Origin: Chitinophaga sp. sic0106
Lineage (GTDB): Bacteria > Bacteroidota > Bacteroidia > Chitinophagales > Chitinophagaceae
Length of the DNA stretch: 64,000 bases
Assembly (NCBI RefSeq): GCF_019219075.1
Contig: NZ_JAHUWJ010000007.1
Coordinates: 186,001-250,000 of the forward strand
Direction: 5' to 3'
Position numbers and translations under genes: made by a program
Part shown: positions 39,348 to 47,469 of the stretch, one piece after another
Layout of the letters: each line of letters begins with the position of its first letter
Position numbering within the stretch: position 1 is the stretch's first letter
The notes under the pieces: model-generated
What the model was told of the DNA's origin: nothing
Database searches by the model: none
What the model saw: only the letters and a program-made list of their open reading frames with translations

Positions 39348-39716
39348 ATGGAGCAGTCAAATCCTAAAAAGATCACGAAAAAAGAAGCGGAGATATTGAT
39401 ATCCAGTCACGATTTTGTTGCAGATTCCGATCTCACAATACAAATATCACTGCCGATTTATAAATCGGCAGACGGTCGAATTTTAGTAGTTCACAAAAAG
39501 GATGGCACTATTTGGGAGTCTCTGGACCAAATCATGAATCCAGACACTTCTAAAACTGACCAAATTTATACTTTTAATGGATGGGTCAACAGTGAAAACC
39601 AAATTTCATTTTGTCAGAAAATTTCATTGAAAGTCTTCTCAGACAAAATCAAAACGGAAATTTACTATGATGATAAAAACTCTCTAAAGATAATTGACCA
39701 ATTCTTAAAAAGATAG
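39348..39716 (+). CDS. Orphan truncated paralogue of the Rhs immunity protein
   Basis: 122 residues that align with the first ~125 of the immunity protein at 38136. 'LPIYKSADGRILVVHKKDGT' matches 'SPTYKSQSGNILTVNNKGGF', 'IWESLDQIMN' matches 'IWSSLSDMLN', and 'NSLKIIDQFLKR' matches 'NSLNLLDKYLQR'. It then stops, missing the helical second half. It may give partial immunity to a related tip or be a decaying copy. It contains the first copy of a 34-bp direct repeat at its start. Confidence 0.7.
   Translation: MEQSNPKKITKKEAEILISSHDFVADSDLTIQISLPIYKSADGRILVVHKKDGTIWESLDQIMNPDTSKTDQIYTFNGWVNSENQISFCQKISLKVFSDKIKTEIYYDDKNSLKIIDQFLKR
39354..39387 (+). repeat. 34-bp direct repeat, copy 1
   Basis: Identical to 39719-39752 over 34 bp, and over 38 bp with one mismatch. 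It covers codons 3-14 of the orphan immunity gene, so copy 2 looks like the start of a further deleted immunity gene. Confidence 0.9.
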
Positions 39717-39718
39717 GA

Positions 39719-39752
39719 CAGTCAAATCCTAAAAAGATCACGAAAAAAGAAG
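39719..39752 (+). repeat. 34-bp direct repeat, copy 2
   Basis: An exact second copy starting 3 bp after the stop of the orphan immunity gene, 365 bp from copy 1. It has no start codon and the frame decays at once. This is a scar of recombination between immunity-gene copies. Confidence 0.9.
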
Positions 39753-39792
39753 TGGATGCCATAAACGGAATACCGATAAAGAAATAAGTGTA

Positions 39793-40260
39793 ATGAGTAA
39801 ATTAATTAAAAGTAAAATTAAATTAGATTGGTGTATTGTCGATTTTGGACTCTCTAATGGATGGGTGTTGCCTACTGACATTGCCGCTGCTGCTTATAAT
39901 GGTGATTTTAGGACAGAAATAGATGAATCGATTATTGTTGAATTGGAAATAAGAAAAGATGACTTGAAGACCTTCTCTTCTTATATATCAACACTTTGTG
40001 ATGCAGTTGATGACCTTAGGTATAGAGCAATAGAAGTGTGGGGAGTCATTTTTTTGCAGGAAATTGTCGATTCTGATAAATCTATTAAAGAAAAACTTGT
40101 TGATGTAGAAATTCTGTGGGAAAAATTTGACTACCCCAATGAATGGGAGCCATTCATTTATTTCTTACCAGCTGAAAATGGTATAGGCACCGGTGATGAT
40201 AAGGTTTATAGTACTTTACTAGAGTACCTAAATTGGAAAAAAAAGCAATTGGAGATTTAA
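39793..40260 (+). CDS. Orphan immunity-type protein (DUF2247-like)
   Basis: 155 residues. The segments 'RYRAIEVWGVIFLQEIVDSD', 'VDVEILWEKFDYPNEWEPFI' and 'YFLPAENG' look like DUF2247 proteins, which I recall near polymorphic toxins; this is from memory. It overlaps by two bases the displaced Rhs core that follows, so its own toxin has been lost. It appears intact. Confidence 0.6.
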   Translation: MSKLIKSKIKLDWCIVDFGLSNGWVLPTDIAAAAYNGDFRTEIDESIIVELEIRKDDLKTFSSYISTLCDAVDDLRYRAIEVWGVIFLQEIVDSDKSIKEKLVDVEILWEKFDYPNEWEPFIYFLPAENGIGTGDDKVYSTLLEYLNWKKKQLEI

Positions 40261-41219
40261 TCAGCAGGATTATGGAATGAGGATTTATGATCCGAGAGTA
40301 GGTGACTTCCTTAGTTTAGATCCTTTGGCTGCGACCTATCCTTTCTATTCTCCATATTTATATGCAGGAAATAGTCCTATCCGTTTCATCCATACAGCAG
40401 GAGCTGGACCAGGTAATGCTATACAATTATTTGTTAATATACTGTTGTATTCGGCTAAAGTAGTTATCCAGGCAACAGTAAAGCAAGTGGCAAAACCAAT
40501 GCGGAAAATACTTTAGGGAAAACGACAGCACAAGTTTATGTTCTGGCTTAGGTGTCTTAAATGGAACTACGAAGGTTCTAACTTTGGGGCTATATAGTAC
40601 TCCTTATGATAAACTGAACTTGCCAGAGGAATACAGAGGATGGTATGATATGGCAAGTTTGGTAGCGCAGTCCCAACCGTTGCCTGACCTGCCTATCGCA
40701 TCTGGACCATCCCCCGTATTTGCAGGCGCTAGCGGAGGAAGCACTCCACTTGCGAGAGTGCAAGATTTAACTATCAAATTGAGTGCTCTTAAATTCGCGA
40801 GTTCAACCGCAACTTCAAGTAGTAATAATAATGAGACATATAATACAAATTCTGGAGGTTCTAGTTCTGATGCAAATACCAAATTGGCCGATCTTCAATG
40901 CCAATTTGAGCAGTTGGCTGAGACAGAATTATTGCCGAAATATCTAATTGATGATCCAAATTTAAAAGTTGGATGTACAGGTTCGTTTAAGACTAGTAAA
41001 GTTGGGAATCCGAGTAAACCTACTTATGGCCAAAGTGTCAATTTGGAGAAATTTGATATTGATTATTGGATAGAAAGCGATATCCTATTCAAAAAATACG
41101 GCCCTAATTTAAGGGCTGACTTGAAGTTTAGAGAAATTTTAAGTAAAATACCAGGTTTTGAAGGTCTAAAACCTAACAAGGAAGGCTTGTCAATCAAGTT
41201 TAAACCATCAAAGCAATAA
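40259..41219 (+). pseudogene. Frameshifted displaced Rhs core plus toxin tip
   Basis: A headless Rhs end. It starts in mid-core as N-Q-Q-D-Y-G then 'MRIYDPRVGDFLSLDPLAAT' and 'PYLYAGNSPIRFIHT', and hits a stop at 40516. The coding sense resumes in another frame ('LTLGLYSTPYDKLNLPEEYR') and runs to 41219. The last ~90 residues ('GCTGSFKTSKVGNPSK', 'NLEKFDIDYWIESDILFKK') resemble a nucleotidyltransferase fold: a G-S pair, then D-I-D. This tip is different in kind from the nuclease tip of the intact gene. It has no start, no signal and at least one frameshift, so it is silent unless recombined onto an intact core. Confidence 0.75.
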
Positions 41220-41222
41220 TTT

Positions 41223-41572
41223 ATGAATAGGATATTTGGCGCCAAGGCAGAGGTCTTTATTGATTATAAAGGAGAGATAAATGTATTGTCTGAGAAATTA
41301 AGTAAGGGCTTAATTTTGCCTGATTTTAGAGTTGAAAATCGAGAGGAACCTCCATATGATCTAACTGGTTCATGTGAGGCTCTAGGTTTTGAGCTTGGGC
41401 TTAATAAATCAAGTGTGTGATGGAAGGCGATGATTTTATTTTGCAAATTGAAACAAGTCTTAGCCATGACGTATTATCACTTGGTCAAATGTATAATTTA
41501 TCTTTATGGTTAGCCAGATTTATTGCAGAAATTTGCCATGTCAATACTTGCGTGCTAACAGATTCAGACTAG
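41223..41572 (+). pseudogene. Frameshifted immunity gene of the displaced tip
   Basis: The first frame (41223-41420) encodes 'MNRIFGAKAEVFIDYKGEIN' to 'GSCEALGFELGLNKSSV'. The second (41420-41572, joined through TGATG) encodes 'MEGDDFILQIETSLSHDVLS' to 'ARFIAEICHVNTCVLTDSD'. Together they read as one ~115-residue protein broken by a single frameshift, starting 3 bp after the displaced toxin tip. TGATG could allow reinitiation and two-part expression, but breakage is the simpler view. 41573-41785 holds no gene. Confidence 0.65.
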
Positions 41573-41785
41573 TTGCTGGTATTTAATGCAAATGATTAAT
41601 GGTGATTTATCTTATTAAACGCATTTAGTATCAGTTTGAAATAGACTACTAGCGATATTTTTCAAAGTGCTATGGAAGCCATACTGTAAAATCGATTAGA
41701 TTGGGAGTTCCCTGATTTGCTGTTCCTATAATATCGCAGGCGAATGATTTGACTTTACAAAACAAGTAAACGTTGCTAATTAATT

Positions 41786-42103
41786 ATGAGTAATGTAACG
41801 AATCTTATAATTACCAGTAGCACATTAGAGGATGAATATCAGATTATCCAGGCAATTAAGGGATTTACGAAAGAGTTTAATATTGTTTCTGTAAATGATG
41901 ATAAACTACCAATCAGCTGGTATGGTGGTACTAAGAATTTGGAATGTGTCATATTGATCGGGGCTTACGATTACTTGGATTTAGAGAGGTTTATTTTATT
42001 CCTTCAAAACAGTGTGAAATGGGAAGCTATTGATCTAGTTCAAATGTTCGTAAAACAGCAGGAGGATATGAAATTTAAGTTAATAAATCTTGTTCCAGAG
42101 TAA
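41786..42103 (+). CDS. Orphan immunity-like protein
   Basis: 105 residues with 'PISWYGGTKNLECVILIGAY' and 'FILFLQNSVKWEAIDLVQMF', a layout typical of small immunity proteins in Rhs arrays: a G-G-T-K-x-L-E-x strand, then a helix, then an S/V-K-W strand. No family name is certain. It appears intact, lacks a toxin beside it, and is the last member of the array, ending in a strong terminator. Confidence 0.6.
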   Translation: MSNVTNLIITSSTLEDEYQIIQAIKGFTKEFNIVSVNDDKLPISWYGGTKNLECVILIGAYDYLDLERFILFLQNSVKWEAIDLVQMFVKQQEDMKFKLINLVPE

Positions 42104-42125
42104 TTGAGTTGGCATGAATATGCGG

Positions 42126-42153
42126 CGGGCTGATCTGATGATCAGCCCGTTTT
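42126..42153 (+). terminator. Rho-independent terminator closing the Rhs array
   Basis: A perfect 10-bp stem, CGGGCTGATC (42126-42135) with GATCAGCCCG (42140-42149), has a TGAT loop followed by TTTT. Confidence 0.9.
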
Positions 42154-42282
42154 ATCTATAAGCTGCTCTGGCCTTCGCATCCTTGATTTAGCTATGATCG
42201 GTCCTGGCGATCCTAAGGAATGCAAACCCAGCATTTATAGAAAGATTTTGATGAAATTTGTTTGGTAAACTCTGAAAAACAC

Positions 42283-42699
42283 TCAAGGGGCTGCCATATT
42301 TTGAGCTTTTAACAATGACTTAGTCCAACCGGTCCAACGTTCTGTCACCAAAGAATAAAATCGCCGCGCGTCCACATCATACACCACATCTCCATGACTA
42401 CTCACCAACAATATCTTCGGCTGTCCAGTCAGAAAAAAGACTCTACCCAGGTAGTACCCTTGCCACATATGCATAGGCTGCATTTCACATTTAGCAGGCA
42501 CTAGGAACTCTTTGACCTTATGTATATCGACTTCAAATCCCTTCATTGTGTCAATGCCAGCTCTAAGCTCATTTAGTTTACCACCACTTGGCCACCGGTA
42601 AATAGTAAAGGTCTTTGCATTGTCCCAGTCTATGCAGGCTGTATCCTTTGTTGAAGTACCAAAACTGAGTGCAGCAATGGTTAATAATATTAAGTTCAT
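42283..42699 (-). CDS. Small exported protein, unrecognised
   Basis: 138 residues with a short N-terminal hydrophobic segment ('MNLILLTIAALSFGTS'), so probably periplasmic or secreted. The body contains 'DWDNAKTFTIYRWPSGG' and 'MWQGYYLGRVFFLTGQPKIL', with a 'GDVVYDVDARRFY' strand. No family is recognised. It follows the lipoprotein gene by 15 bp on the same strand, so the two are co-transcribed and may work as a pair (for example effector and inhibitor). That is inference. Confidence 0.6.
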   Translation of the reverse strand: MNLILLTIAALSFGTSTKDTACIDWDNAKTFTIYRWPSGGKLNELRAGIDTMKGFEVDIHKVKEFLVPAKCEMQPMHMWQGYYLGRVFFLTGQPKILLVSSHGDVVYDVDARRFYSLVTERWTGWTKSLLKAQNMAAP

Positions 42700-42714
42700 A
42701 TAGAAAAGTTTCAG

Positions 42715-44019
42715 TTAATTACATGGTGCGGTATTACTAGGTGCAGTTCCGCCGATTATTTTTGCTGTTATATTACCTCCAACTGGCAAAGAGCGAAGGT
42801 CTTCACCCAAATCAGCAGGGTTTAATCCCTCTCCTATTGGCCATTTGCCAACTGTCTTTGGCAGTTGAATGCCAGCTTTAGTAAGCGCATCTAAGCAAAC
42901 ACTAGTACAATTGTTAGTGTTTAAATTATAGGTTCCGGAAGTACTGTTTTGCAGGGCATCAAGTATAGTAAAAAAACTATTAGCATCTACCTGAATGGTA
43001 ACAGCAATATCAAATGATTGGCCACTGTCGTCCGCATATAAACCAGGGGCCACAGGTGAAATAGGTTTAGTGATGGTGCCCGGATAAAAACCAACACTGC
43101 GAGTTACCCTCATAGGTTCACGTGTAATGACAAATATTTGGTCCAACGTTATAAATGTATGTCCAGCCGTTAATGCGGTGTAATCCATCGAAGATGGGTC
43201 GGTATTTCCATTAGCGTCCGCTACCTTTGCCCTACTACCAACTTTAGGCTGCCGTACGCAAAGTTTAACTTCATATCGCGCTCTTGGGGAGGAACTAAAG
43301 CATGCCACATAATTCCTTATCTCTACAGCTCTCTCCGTTACAGGTGGAAGTATCAGGTTTGCGTAATCCAAATAATTCCAATAAACACCGTCACCGCCTC
43401 CTGGATCACCGGAACTCCCTCCAGAACCACCATCAGGTAGATCTAGACATTGAGTTGCAGTATAATTATAGTTGCAACCGTAACTTATGCCTCCACTTTC
43501 AGTACAAGTATACCAATCCGTTTGAGAACAAATCATATACTCTGTAGTTGGTGGACGACCGAACGACTTGGCATTTCTTTTCGCACTTCGATGGAAACTC
43601 GCTTTATCAAGCTCCGCACTGTAGCGTATATACGATCTTGGGTAATTGGCAGATGGAGCGTTAATTATCAATAAATCTACTGTGCTGCCAAATGACGTAT
43701 TTTCAAACATTAATGCTGGCGTACCTATCTCCTTACTTGAATCAGTAAACCTTGTAACAGTCTTAACATTGGAGAAAGGCACGACTATCCTCCGAACAGC
43801 AGAGTCCCCACTTATGCTGACATAGGCCCAACTTGGAGACTGGCCTTTTAAAGCGGGAAATCTGTTTGAAAATGAATTATCATTTTGTAACTTAGAATAT
43901 AATTCCATTGCTCCTTCAATTGAAAATGTTCCTTCAGGTAACGCTGTATTGGTCGAATATTCCTTCTTACAGGAAAAAAACGCTAGTATCAGCATAATGA
44001 GTAGGTGGTTGTTTTTCAT
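42715..44019 (-). CDS. Lipoprotein with possible permuted papain-like domain
   Basis: 434 residues; the lipobox is in 'LILAFFSCKKEYS'. The N-terminal 190 residues are unrecognised, with a Cys-rich turn ('CSQTDWYTCTESGGISYGCN') and a Gly/Ser linker. The C-terminal part has 'ALTAGHTFITLDQIFVI', a His after a G in a strand, and later 'YNLNTNNCTSVCLDALTKAG', where an Asn-Cys starts a helix. Together these resemble permuted NlpC/LRAT-type papain folds, in which His precedes Cys. If so it could be a peptidase, amidase or acyltransferase at the cell surface. It is the first gene of a two-gene unit. Confidence 0.65.
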   Translation of the reverse strand: MKNNHLLIMLILAFFSCKKEYSTNTALPEGTFSIEGAMELYSKLQNDNSFSNRFPALKGQSPSWAYVSISGDSAVRRIVVPFSNVKTVTRFTDSSKEIGTPALMFENTSFGSTVDLLIINAPSANYPRSYIRYSAELDKASFHRSAKRNAKSFGRPPTTEYMICSQTDWYTCTESGGISYGCNYNYTATQCLDLPDGGSGGSSGDPGGGDGVYWNYLDYANLILPPVTERAVEIRNYVACFSSSPRARYEVKLCVRQPKVGSRAKVADANGNTDPSSMDYTALTAGHTFITLDQIFVITREPMRVTRSVGFYPGTITKPISPVAPGLYADDSGQSFDIAVTIQVDANSFFTILDALQNSTSGTYNLNTNNCTSVCLDALTKAGIQLPKTVGKWPIGEGLNPADLGEDLRSLPVGGNITAKIIGGTAPSNTAPCN

Positions 44020-44039
44020 AGAAGATATGGTTTATAGGT

Positions 44040-44047
44040 CAAAACTA
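44040..44047 (-). promoter_or_regulatory. -7 element for the lipoprotein operon
   Basis: On the minus strand it reads TAGTTTTG, a match to TAnnTTTG, 20 bp before the ATG at 44019. No convincing -33 TTG at the right spacing. Confidence 0.4.
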
Positions 44048-44138
44048 AAGAACAATATCAAGCCTCATATTGACTTATCGCAACTATATATAATATATTG
44101 AAAACCATAATTTTCCATTCCAAAATAACCATATCACC

Positions 44139-44720
44139 ATGTATCAGGACAGTAAATTCGACCAACTATTTAGTTATATCGATAACATATATCGATTACC
44201 CGATCAATTCAAATCTGATCTACTTGAAAGACTACATTATAAAAAATATGGGAAAAAAGAACTGGTATTACGAGAAGGGGATATCAACCAATATATCTAT
44301 TTTGTAAATTCTGGTACGCTACGGGCTTTTTATGAGAAAAATGGAGAAGAAGTTAGCAGCTGGTTCATGACAAGCGGCGATTTCATAATTTCCGTATACA
44401 GTTTCTTTACCAGAAATCCCAGCTTCGAAATTATTGAAACAATCAAAGAAACAGAGCTTGTCTACCTGCACTTTGAAGATCTGAATTTCCTATATGAAAA
44501 ATACCTGGAATTTAATATCGTGGGCAGAAAAATAACTGAACACTACTATATGAAATCGGAAGAAAGAATTTTAGGCTTACGAAAACAGAAAACCCAGGAT
44601 AGATACGAATTCCTAGTCGAAAAATACCCCTATATTTTGGAGGAGATACCTGCTAAATTCATCGCGTCCTACTTAGGAATGACAACCGAGACCTTATCAC
44701 GTATCAGGAATAAGATCTGA
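44139..44720 (+). CDS. Crp/Fnr family transcriptional regulator
   Basis: 193 residues. The N-terminal cyclic-nucleotide-binding barrel shows 'LVLREGDINQYIYFVNSGTL' and 'SSWFMTSGDFIISVYSF'. The C-terminal winged helix has 'IPAKFIASYLGMTTETLSRI', the Crp recognition helix. As in many Bacteroidota members, the cAMP-contacting residues are not conserved, so the ligand is unknown. It lies divergent to the lipoprotein pair across a 119-bp gap and upstream of rteC, which has its own promoter. Confidence 0.9.
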   Translation: MYQDSKFDQLFSYIDNIYRLPDQFKSDLLERLHYKKYGKKELVLREGDINQYIYFVNSGTLRAFYEKNGEEVSSWFMTSGDFIISVYSFFTRNPSFEIIETIKETELVYLHFEDLNFLYEKYLEFNIVGRKITEHYYMKSEERILGLRKQKTQDRYEFLVEKYPYILEEIPAKFIASYLGMTTETLSRIRNKI

Positions 44721-44741
44721 TTGAGTTGATTTATATCAATT

Positions 44742-44769
44742 TTGGAAATGAATTAGGATTTTATTTTTG
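44742..44769 (+). promoter_or_regulatory. Bacteroidota-type promoter of the RteC gene
   Basis: TTG at 44742-44744, 17 bp, then TATTTTTG at 44762-44769: a good -33/-7 pair. It covers the TTG triplet at 44767, which could otherwise be taken as a start, so translation should begin at the ATG at 44806. Confidence 0.6.
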
Positions 44770-44805
44770 ATTGGAATAAATCTCACACTCTCAAAATTAA
44801 ATACC

Positions 44806-45660
44806 ATGATCCTTTCCGCTGCCCAAATTCTGTTAACTAACTTGATTAAAAAAATCAACATTCTTGCACACAGTAAAGAATTAACCCATCTTGAATCTAT
44901 TATACGACATATAAAAACTGGCCTGCAAGACCTTAAAGCATTAGTAAATGAGCACGGATTCAAATCTGAGGAAGAGGAAGTAACATTTAATAAAGAGATT
45001 GCCGTTGAATATTATGCTCTTTTATTCTATTATTGCTCGTTATATAAAATTCAGTGTCGATTACAGCCATTATCCCCTAAGCTCAAGAATAAGTATTTAC
45101 AGAAAGAATTACGCAGGATTGATGAATTTTTCCTTGAACATATGGAATTCTATAGGTATTACAGAACGAAGTCCACCGATCAGGATAAAAACTTTTTCAT
45201 GCACTATGGTACCGTAGAAGTGGAGTTCAACGATTTTAGCCCCCTTATGGATAACTATATAACAACAATCAATAGTTTAAAGGTGGCCGCAATTAAAGCA
45301 TATGAAAAATTAACGGATTATATCCATGAATGCTTAGGAATCCAAGACAATACTAGACTAAATGCGCAACAGAACTTTCCTGCACTGCGATGGACTGCAA
45401 GTAAGATTGGCTTGGTCGAGTATATTTATGCTTTTTTTGCGGCCGGTGTATTTAATGATGGTAATGTTACATTGGAAGCAATTACTAAAAATTTTGAAAA
45501 GACCTTCCTGGTGGACCTTGGCACTATTACAGTAGCTCGTCAGGAGATATTGCGTCGAAAAAAAGGTGCAACAACATTTCAAGATTGGGTAAAGCATGAA
45601 TATCTACGATATTCCGATGAAATTGAGGAACAACGCATAGGTAAGAATCGCCAAAAATAG
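44806..45660 (+). CDS. RteC domain protein
   Basis: About 284 residues from the ATG at 44806 ('MILSAAQILLTNLIKKINIL'). A helical N-terminal half ('EYYALLFYYCSLYKIQCRL', 'RIDEFFLEHMEFYRYYRTKS') leads to the RteC C-terminal region ('RWTASKIGLVEYIYAFFAAG', 'GAVFNDG'-like loop, 'RKKGATTFQDWVKHEYLRY'). RteC controls excision of Bacteroides conjugative transposons, and free-standing members are common on Bacteroidota mobile islands. It converges with the small gene at 45662, with only one base between the stops. Confidence 0.85.
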   Translation: MILSAAQILLTNLIKKINILAHSKELTHLESIIRHIKTGLQDLKALVNEHGFKSEEEEVTFNKEIAVEYYALLFYYCSLYKIQCRLQPLSPKLKNKYLQKELRRIDEFFLEHMEFYRYYRTKSTDQDKNFFMHYGTVEVEFNDFSPLMDNYITTINSLKVAAIKAYEKLTDYIHECLGIQDNTRLNAQQNFPALRWTASKIGLVEYIYAFFAAGVFNDGNVTLEAITKNFEKTFLVDLGTITVARQEILRRKKGATTFQDWVKHEYLRYSDEIEEQRIGKNRQK

Positions 45661-45661
45661 T

Positions 45662-45937
45662 TTAGTTCTTTGGGTTTTTCTTTATGCGATTGAAATTATT
45701 CAAAACCTTTCTTAGTATCTCCTCCCCATTTTTTAGGATCTTCTCCAGATCCGCATTACTAAGCTTCGGTTTAGGAGGGTTAGCCTCATCTCTAACAACC
45801 TCTGGCCGAAGTAGCCTATAGTAGGTAGGGACAGAAATTCCACAGTCCTTACACACTGAATTCCTAAATAAAATTGGAGCCTTCATAAGTTGATTATGGA
45901 GATCGTGGAGAGAATTTTTGTATTTTTTTCTAGCCAT
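45662..45937 (-). CDS. Small basic protein with possible HTH
   Basis: 91 residues, very basic. 'ILFRNSVCKDCGISVPTYYR' looks like a helix-turn-helix (S-V-C-x-x-C-G-I-S-x-x-T-Y-Y-R), followed by a Pro-rich linker and 'EKILKNGEEILRKVLNNF'. It follows the histidine kinase gene by 15 bp on the same strand, so it may be a DNA-binding partner. No named family. Confidence 0.6.
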   Translation of the reverse strand: MARKKYKNSLHDLHNQLMKAPILFRNSVCKDCGISVPTYYRLLRPEVVRDEANPPKPKLSNADLEKILKNGEEILRKVLNNFNRIKKNPKN

Positions 45938-45952
45938 AATAAGTATAACTTT

Positions 45953-46909
45953 TTAAATGGGGATGGTAATAGTAAAAATCACTTGATGTTCTTCGGAATG
46001 TACAGTAATGTTACCTCCTAACAACTGCACATAGGTCTTTGTGATGAATAATCCTAATCCTGCGCTTCCTTGGCCCGGCTCAACCATAAAATATCTTTCA
46101 AAAATTTTCGCCATTAGATCATCGGATAATCTTTTGCCTTTATTCAACACCTTAAATGAAACTTCATTATCAGTATTTGCTATTATTAACGATACATCAG
46201 ATCCAGGAATAGCGTACTTAAATGCATTTTGAATTAGGTTTAAAAGACATTGCTGTAACATGACTCCGTCTGATTTAACCTCTGTTAGTGTTAGGAACTC
46301 AGTATCAATTACCAAATTGCCTTGTTTCAAAACGGCATACCAAACTGAAAACAGCCTGCATTGACTAATCAAATCCCTGATAGACAAATTAGAAACTAAA
46401 ATTTCAGGAGATTCATTAAGATGTAACATATTCTTAAGAATATTATGACTTAGATTAGCCACAAGGGATAATTCGCTGAGCGCCAACTCAGTTGGCTTAT
46501 GCCCAAAGCCAGTTTGTGCTGACAACTCATCCAACATCATACATATAATGCCAAGTTTACCTGAGAGTTCATGGCCTATATCCTGCATTAGCCTTGCTGT
46601 GCGTAATTCCTCACCTACTTCTTGGGCAAGGAGATAACTTGCCTCCAGACATCGTTCCAAATCAGCGCGAAACCATAAATAATCTCTGGTTGGTATCCGG
46701 GAGTTTATCAGCAATTCATCCTGTAACTTGTCAAGTGTTTGACGAAGTTCTGGCAGAGAGGTTTCTTCAAAAAAATCCAGAATTACTGACGTAGGATCAT
46801 TTACTTCTTCCTGTGTAAGACGAAAAGGCTTATATGCCCATTCTGGCATCACTATTTTTTCGTGAGTACGCATATTTATATAGGTATTTATGACATTTTT
46901 TTTAACCAA
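45953..46909 (-). CDS. Cytosolic sensor histidine kinase
   Basis: 318 residues without membrane segments. The N-terminal ~95 residues are an unassigned helical input region ('MPEWAYKPFRLTQEEVNDPT'). The phosphoacceptor helix has 'LMQDIGHELSGKLGIICMML' (His about 113). The ATPase part has the N box 'CLLNLIQNAFKYAIPG', an altered first glycine box 'KVLNKGKRLSDD' and the second box 'GSAGLGLFITKTYVQLLGG'. No receiver domain or response regulator is adjacent. ATG 46873 ('MRTHEKIVM') is an alternative start. It probably works with the small basic protein and RteC, as RteA/B do with RteC; that parallel is inference. Confidence 0.85.
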   Translation of the reverse strand: MVKKNVINTYINMRTHEKIVMPEWAYKPFRLTQEEVNDPTSVILDFFEETSLPELRQTLDKLQDELLINSRIPTRDYLWFRADLERCLEASYLLAQEVGEELRTARLMQDIGHELSGKLGIICMMLDELSAQTGFGHKPTELALSELSLVANLSHNILKNMLHLNESPEILVSNLSIRDLISQCRLFSVWYAVLKQGNLVIDTEFLTLTEVKSDGVMLQQCLLNLIQNAFKYAIPGSDVSLIIANTDNEVSFKVLNKGKRLSDDLMAKIFERYFMVEPGQGSAGLGLFITKTYVQLLGGNITVHSEEHQVIFTITIPI

Positions 46910-46930
46910 TCTATATTATCAGGCCAATCA

Positions 46931-46952
46931 ATAGTATCGTTTTCGATACTAT
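46931..46952. promoter_or_regulatory. Palindromic operator candidate between kinase and XRE genes
   Basis: ATAGTATCG (46931-46939) and CGATACTAT (46944-46952) are perfect inverted arms around TTTT, 22 bp upstream of the kinase start and 141 bp before the XRE gene. It has the right size for a dimeric HTH repressor site. Confidence 0.5.
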
Positions 46953-47092
46953 AGTACCCATTTCGACACAAAAATGAAATAATAAACACAAAAATCCAAT
47001 TTTTACCACTGAAATTTAACTATATAGGATTATTAGGAAAATTTCCATGCAACAACTTCATAATCAATAGATTTCATTTTCAAAGGAAAACA

Positions 47093-47440
47093 ATGTCGAT
47101 ACATATTGGAGAGACTATAAAGAAGCTTGCCCGTATGCAGGAAGTAGAAGTTGATACTTTAGCCAAGGCGGCGAATGTGAGTAGGACAACCATGTTTAAA
47201 ATGTTCAAAAGGCAATCCATCGATACCGATCAACTTCTGGCTATTTCTAATCTCCTTAAGGTTGATCTATTTAGTTTATATCTTGATAAGGACAGTATCA
47301 AATACGACATTAAACACGTAATTGAGGAAAATAAAAGACTGAAAGAGGAAATAGCCCGTAAGGAAAAGATTATTGAGGAACAAAAGGCTTTGATTGAACT
47401 TCAATCAAGTAGGATTGAAATACTTAAGGATAGAAAGTGA
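47093..47440 (+). CDS. XRE-type HTH regulator with coiled-coil tail
   Basis: 115 residues. The N-terminal HTH ('EVDTLAKAANVSRTTMFKMF' and 'IDTDQLLAISNLLKVDLFSL') is followed by a C-terminal coiled coil ('IEENKRLKEEIARKEKIIEE'). This is a common small regulator on Bacteroidota mobile islands. It converges with the MoxR-VWA-DUF3150 cassette and diverges from the kinase. The palindrome at 46931 is a candidate target. Confidence 0.85.
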   Translation: MSIHIGETIKKLARMQEVEVDTLAKAANVSRTTMFKMFKRQSIDTDQLLAISNLLKVDLFSLYLDKDSIKYDIKHVIEENKRLKEEIARKEKIIEEQKALIELQSSRIEILKDRK

Positions 47441-47469
47441 AAATTGGTAGGCGCCTACCAGTATAGATT

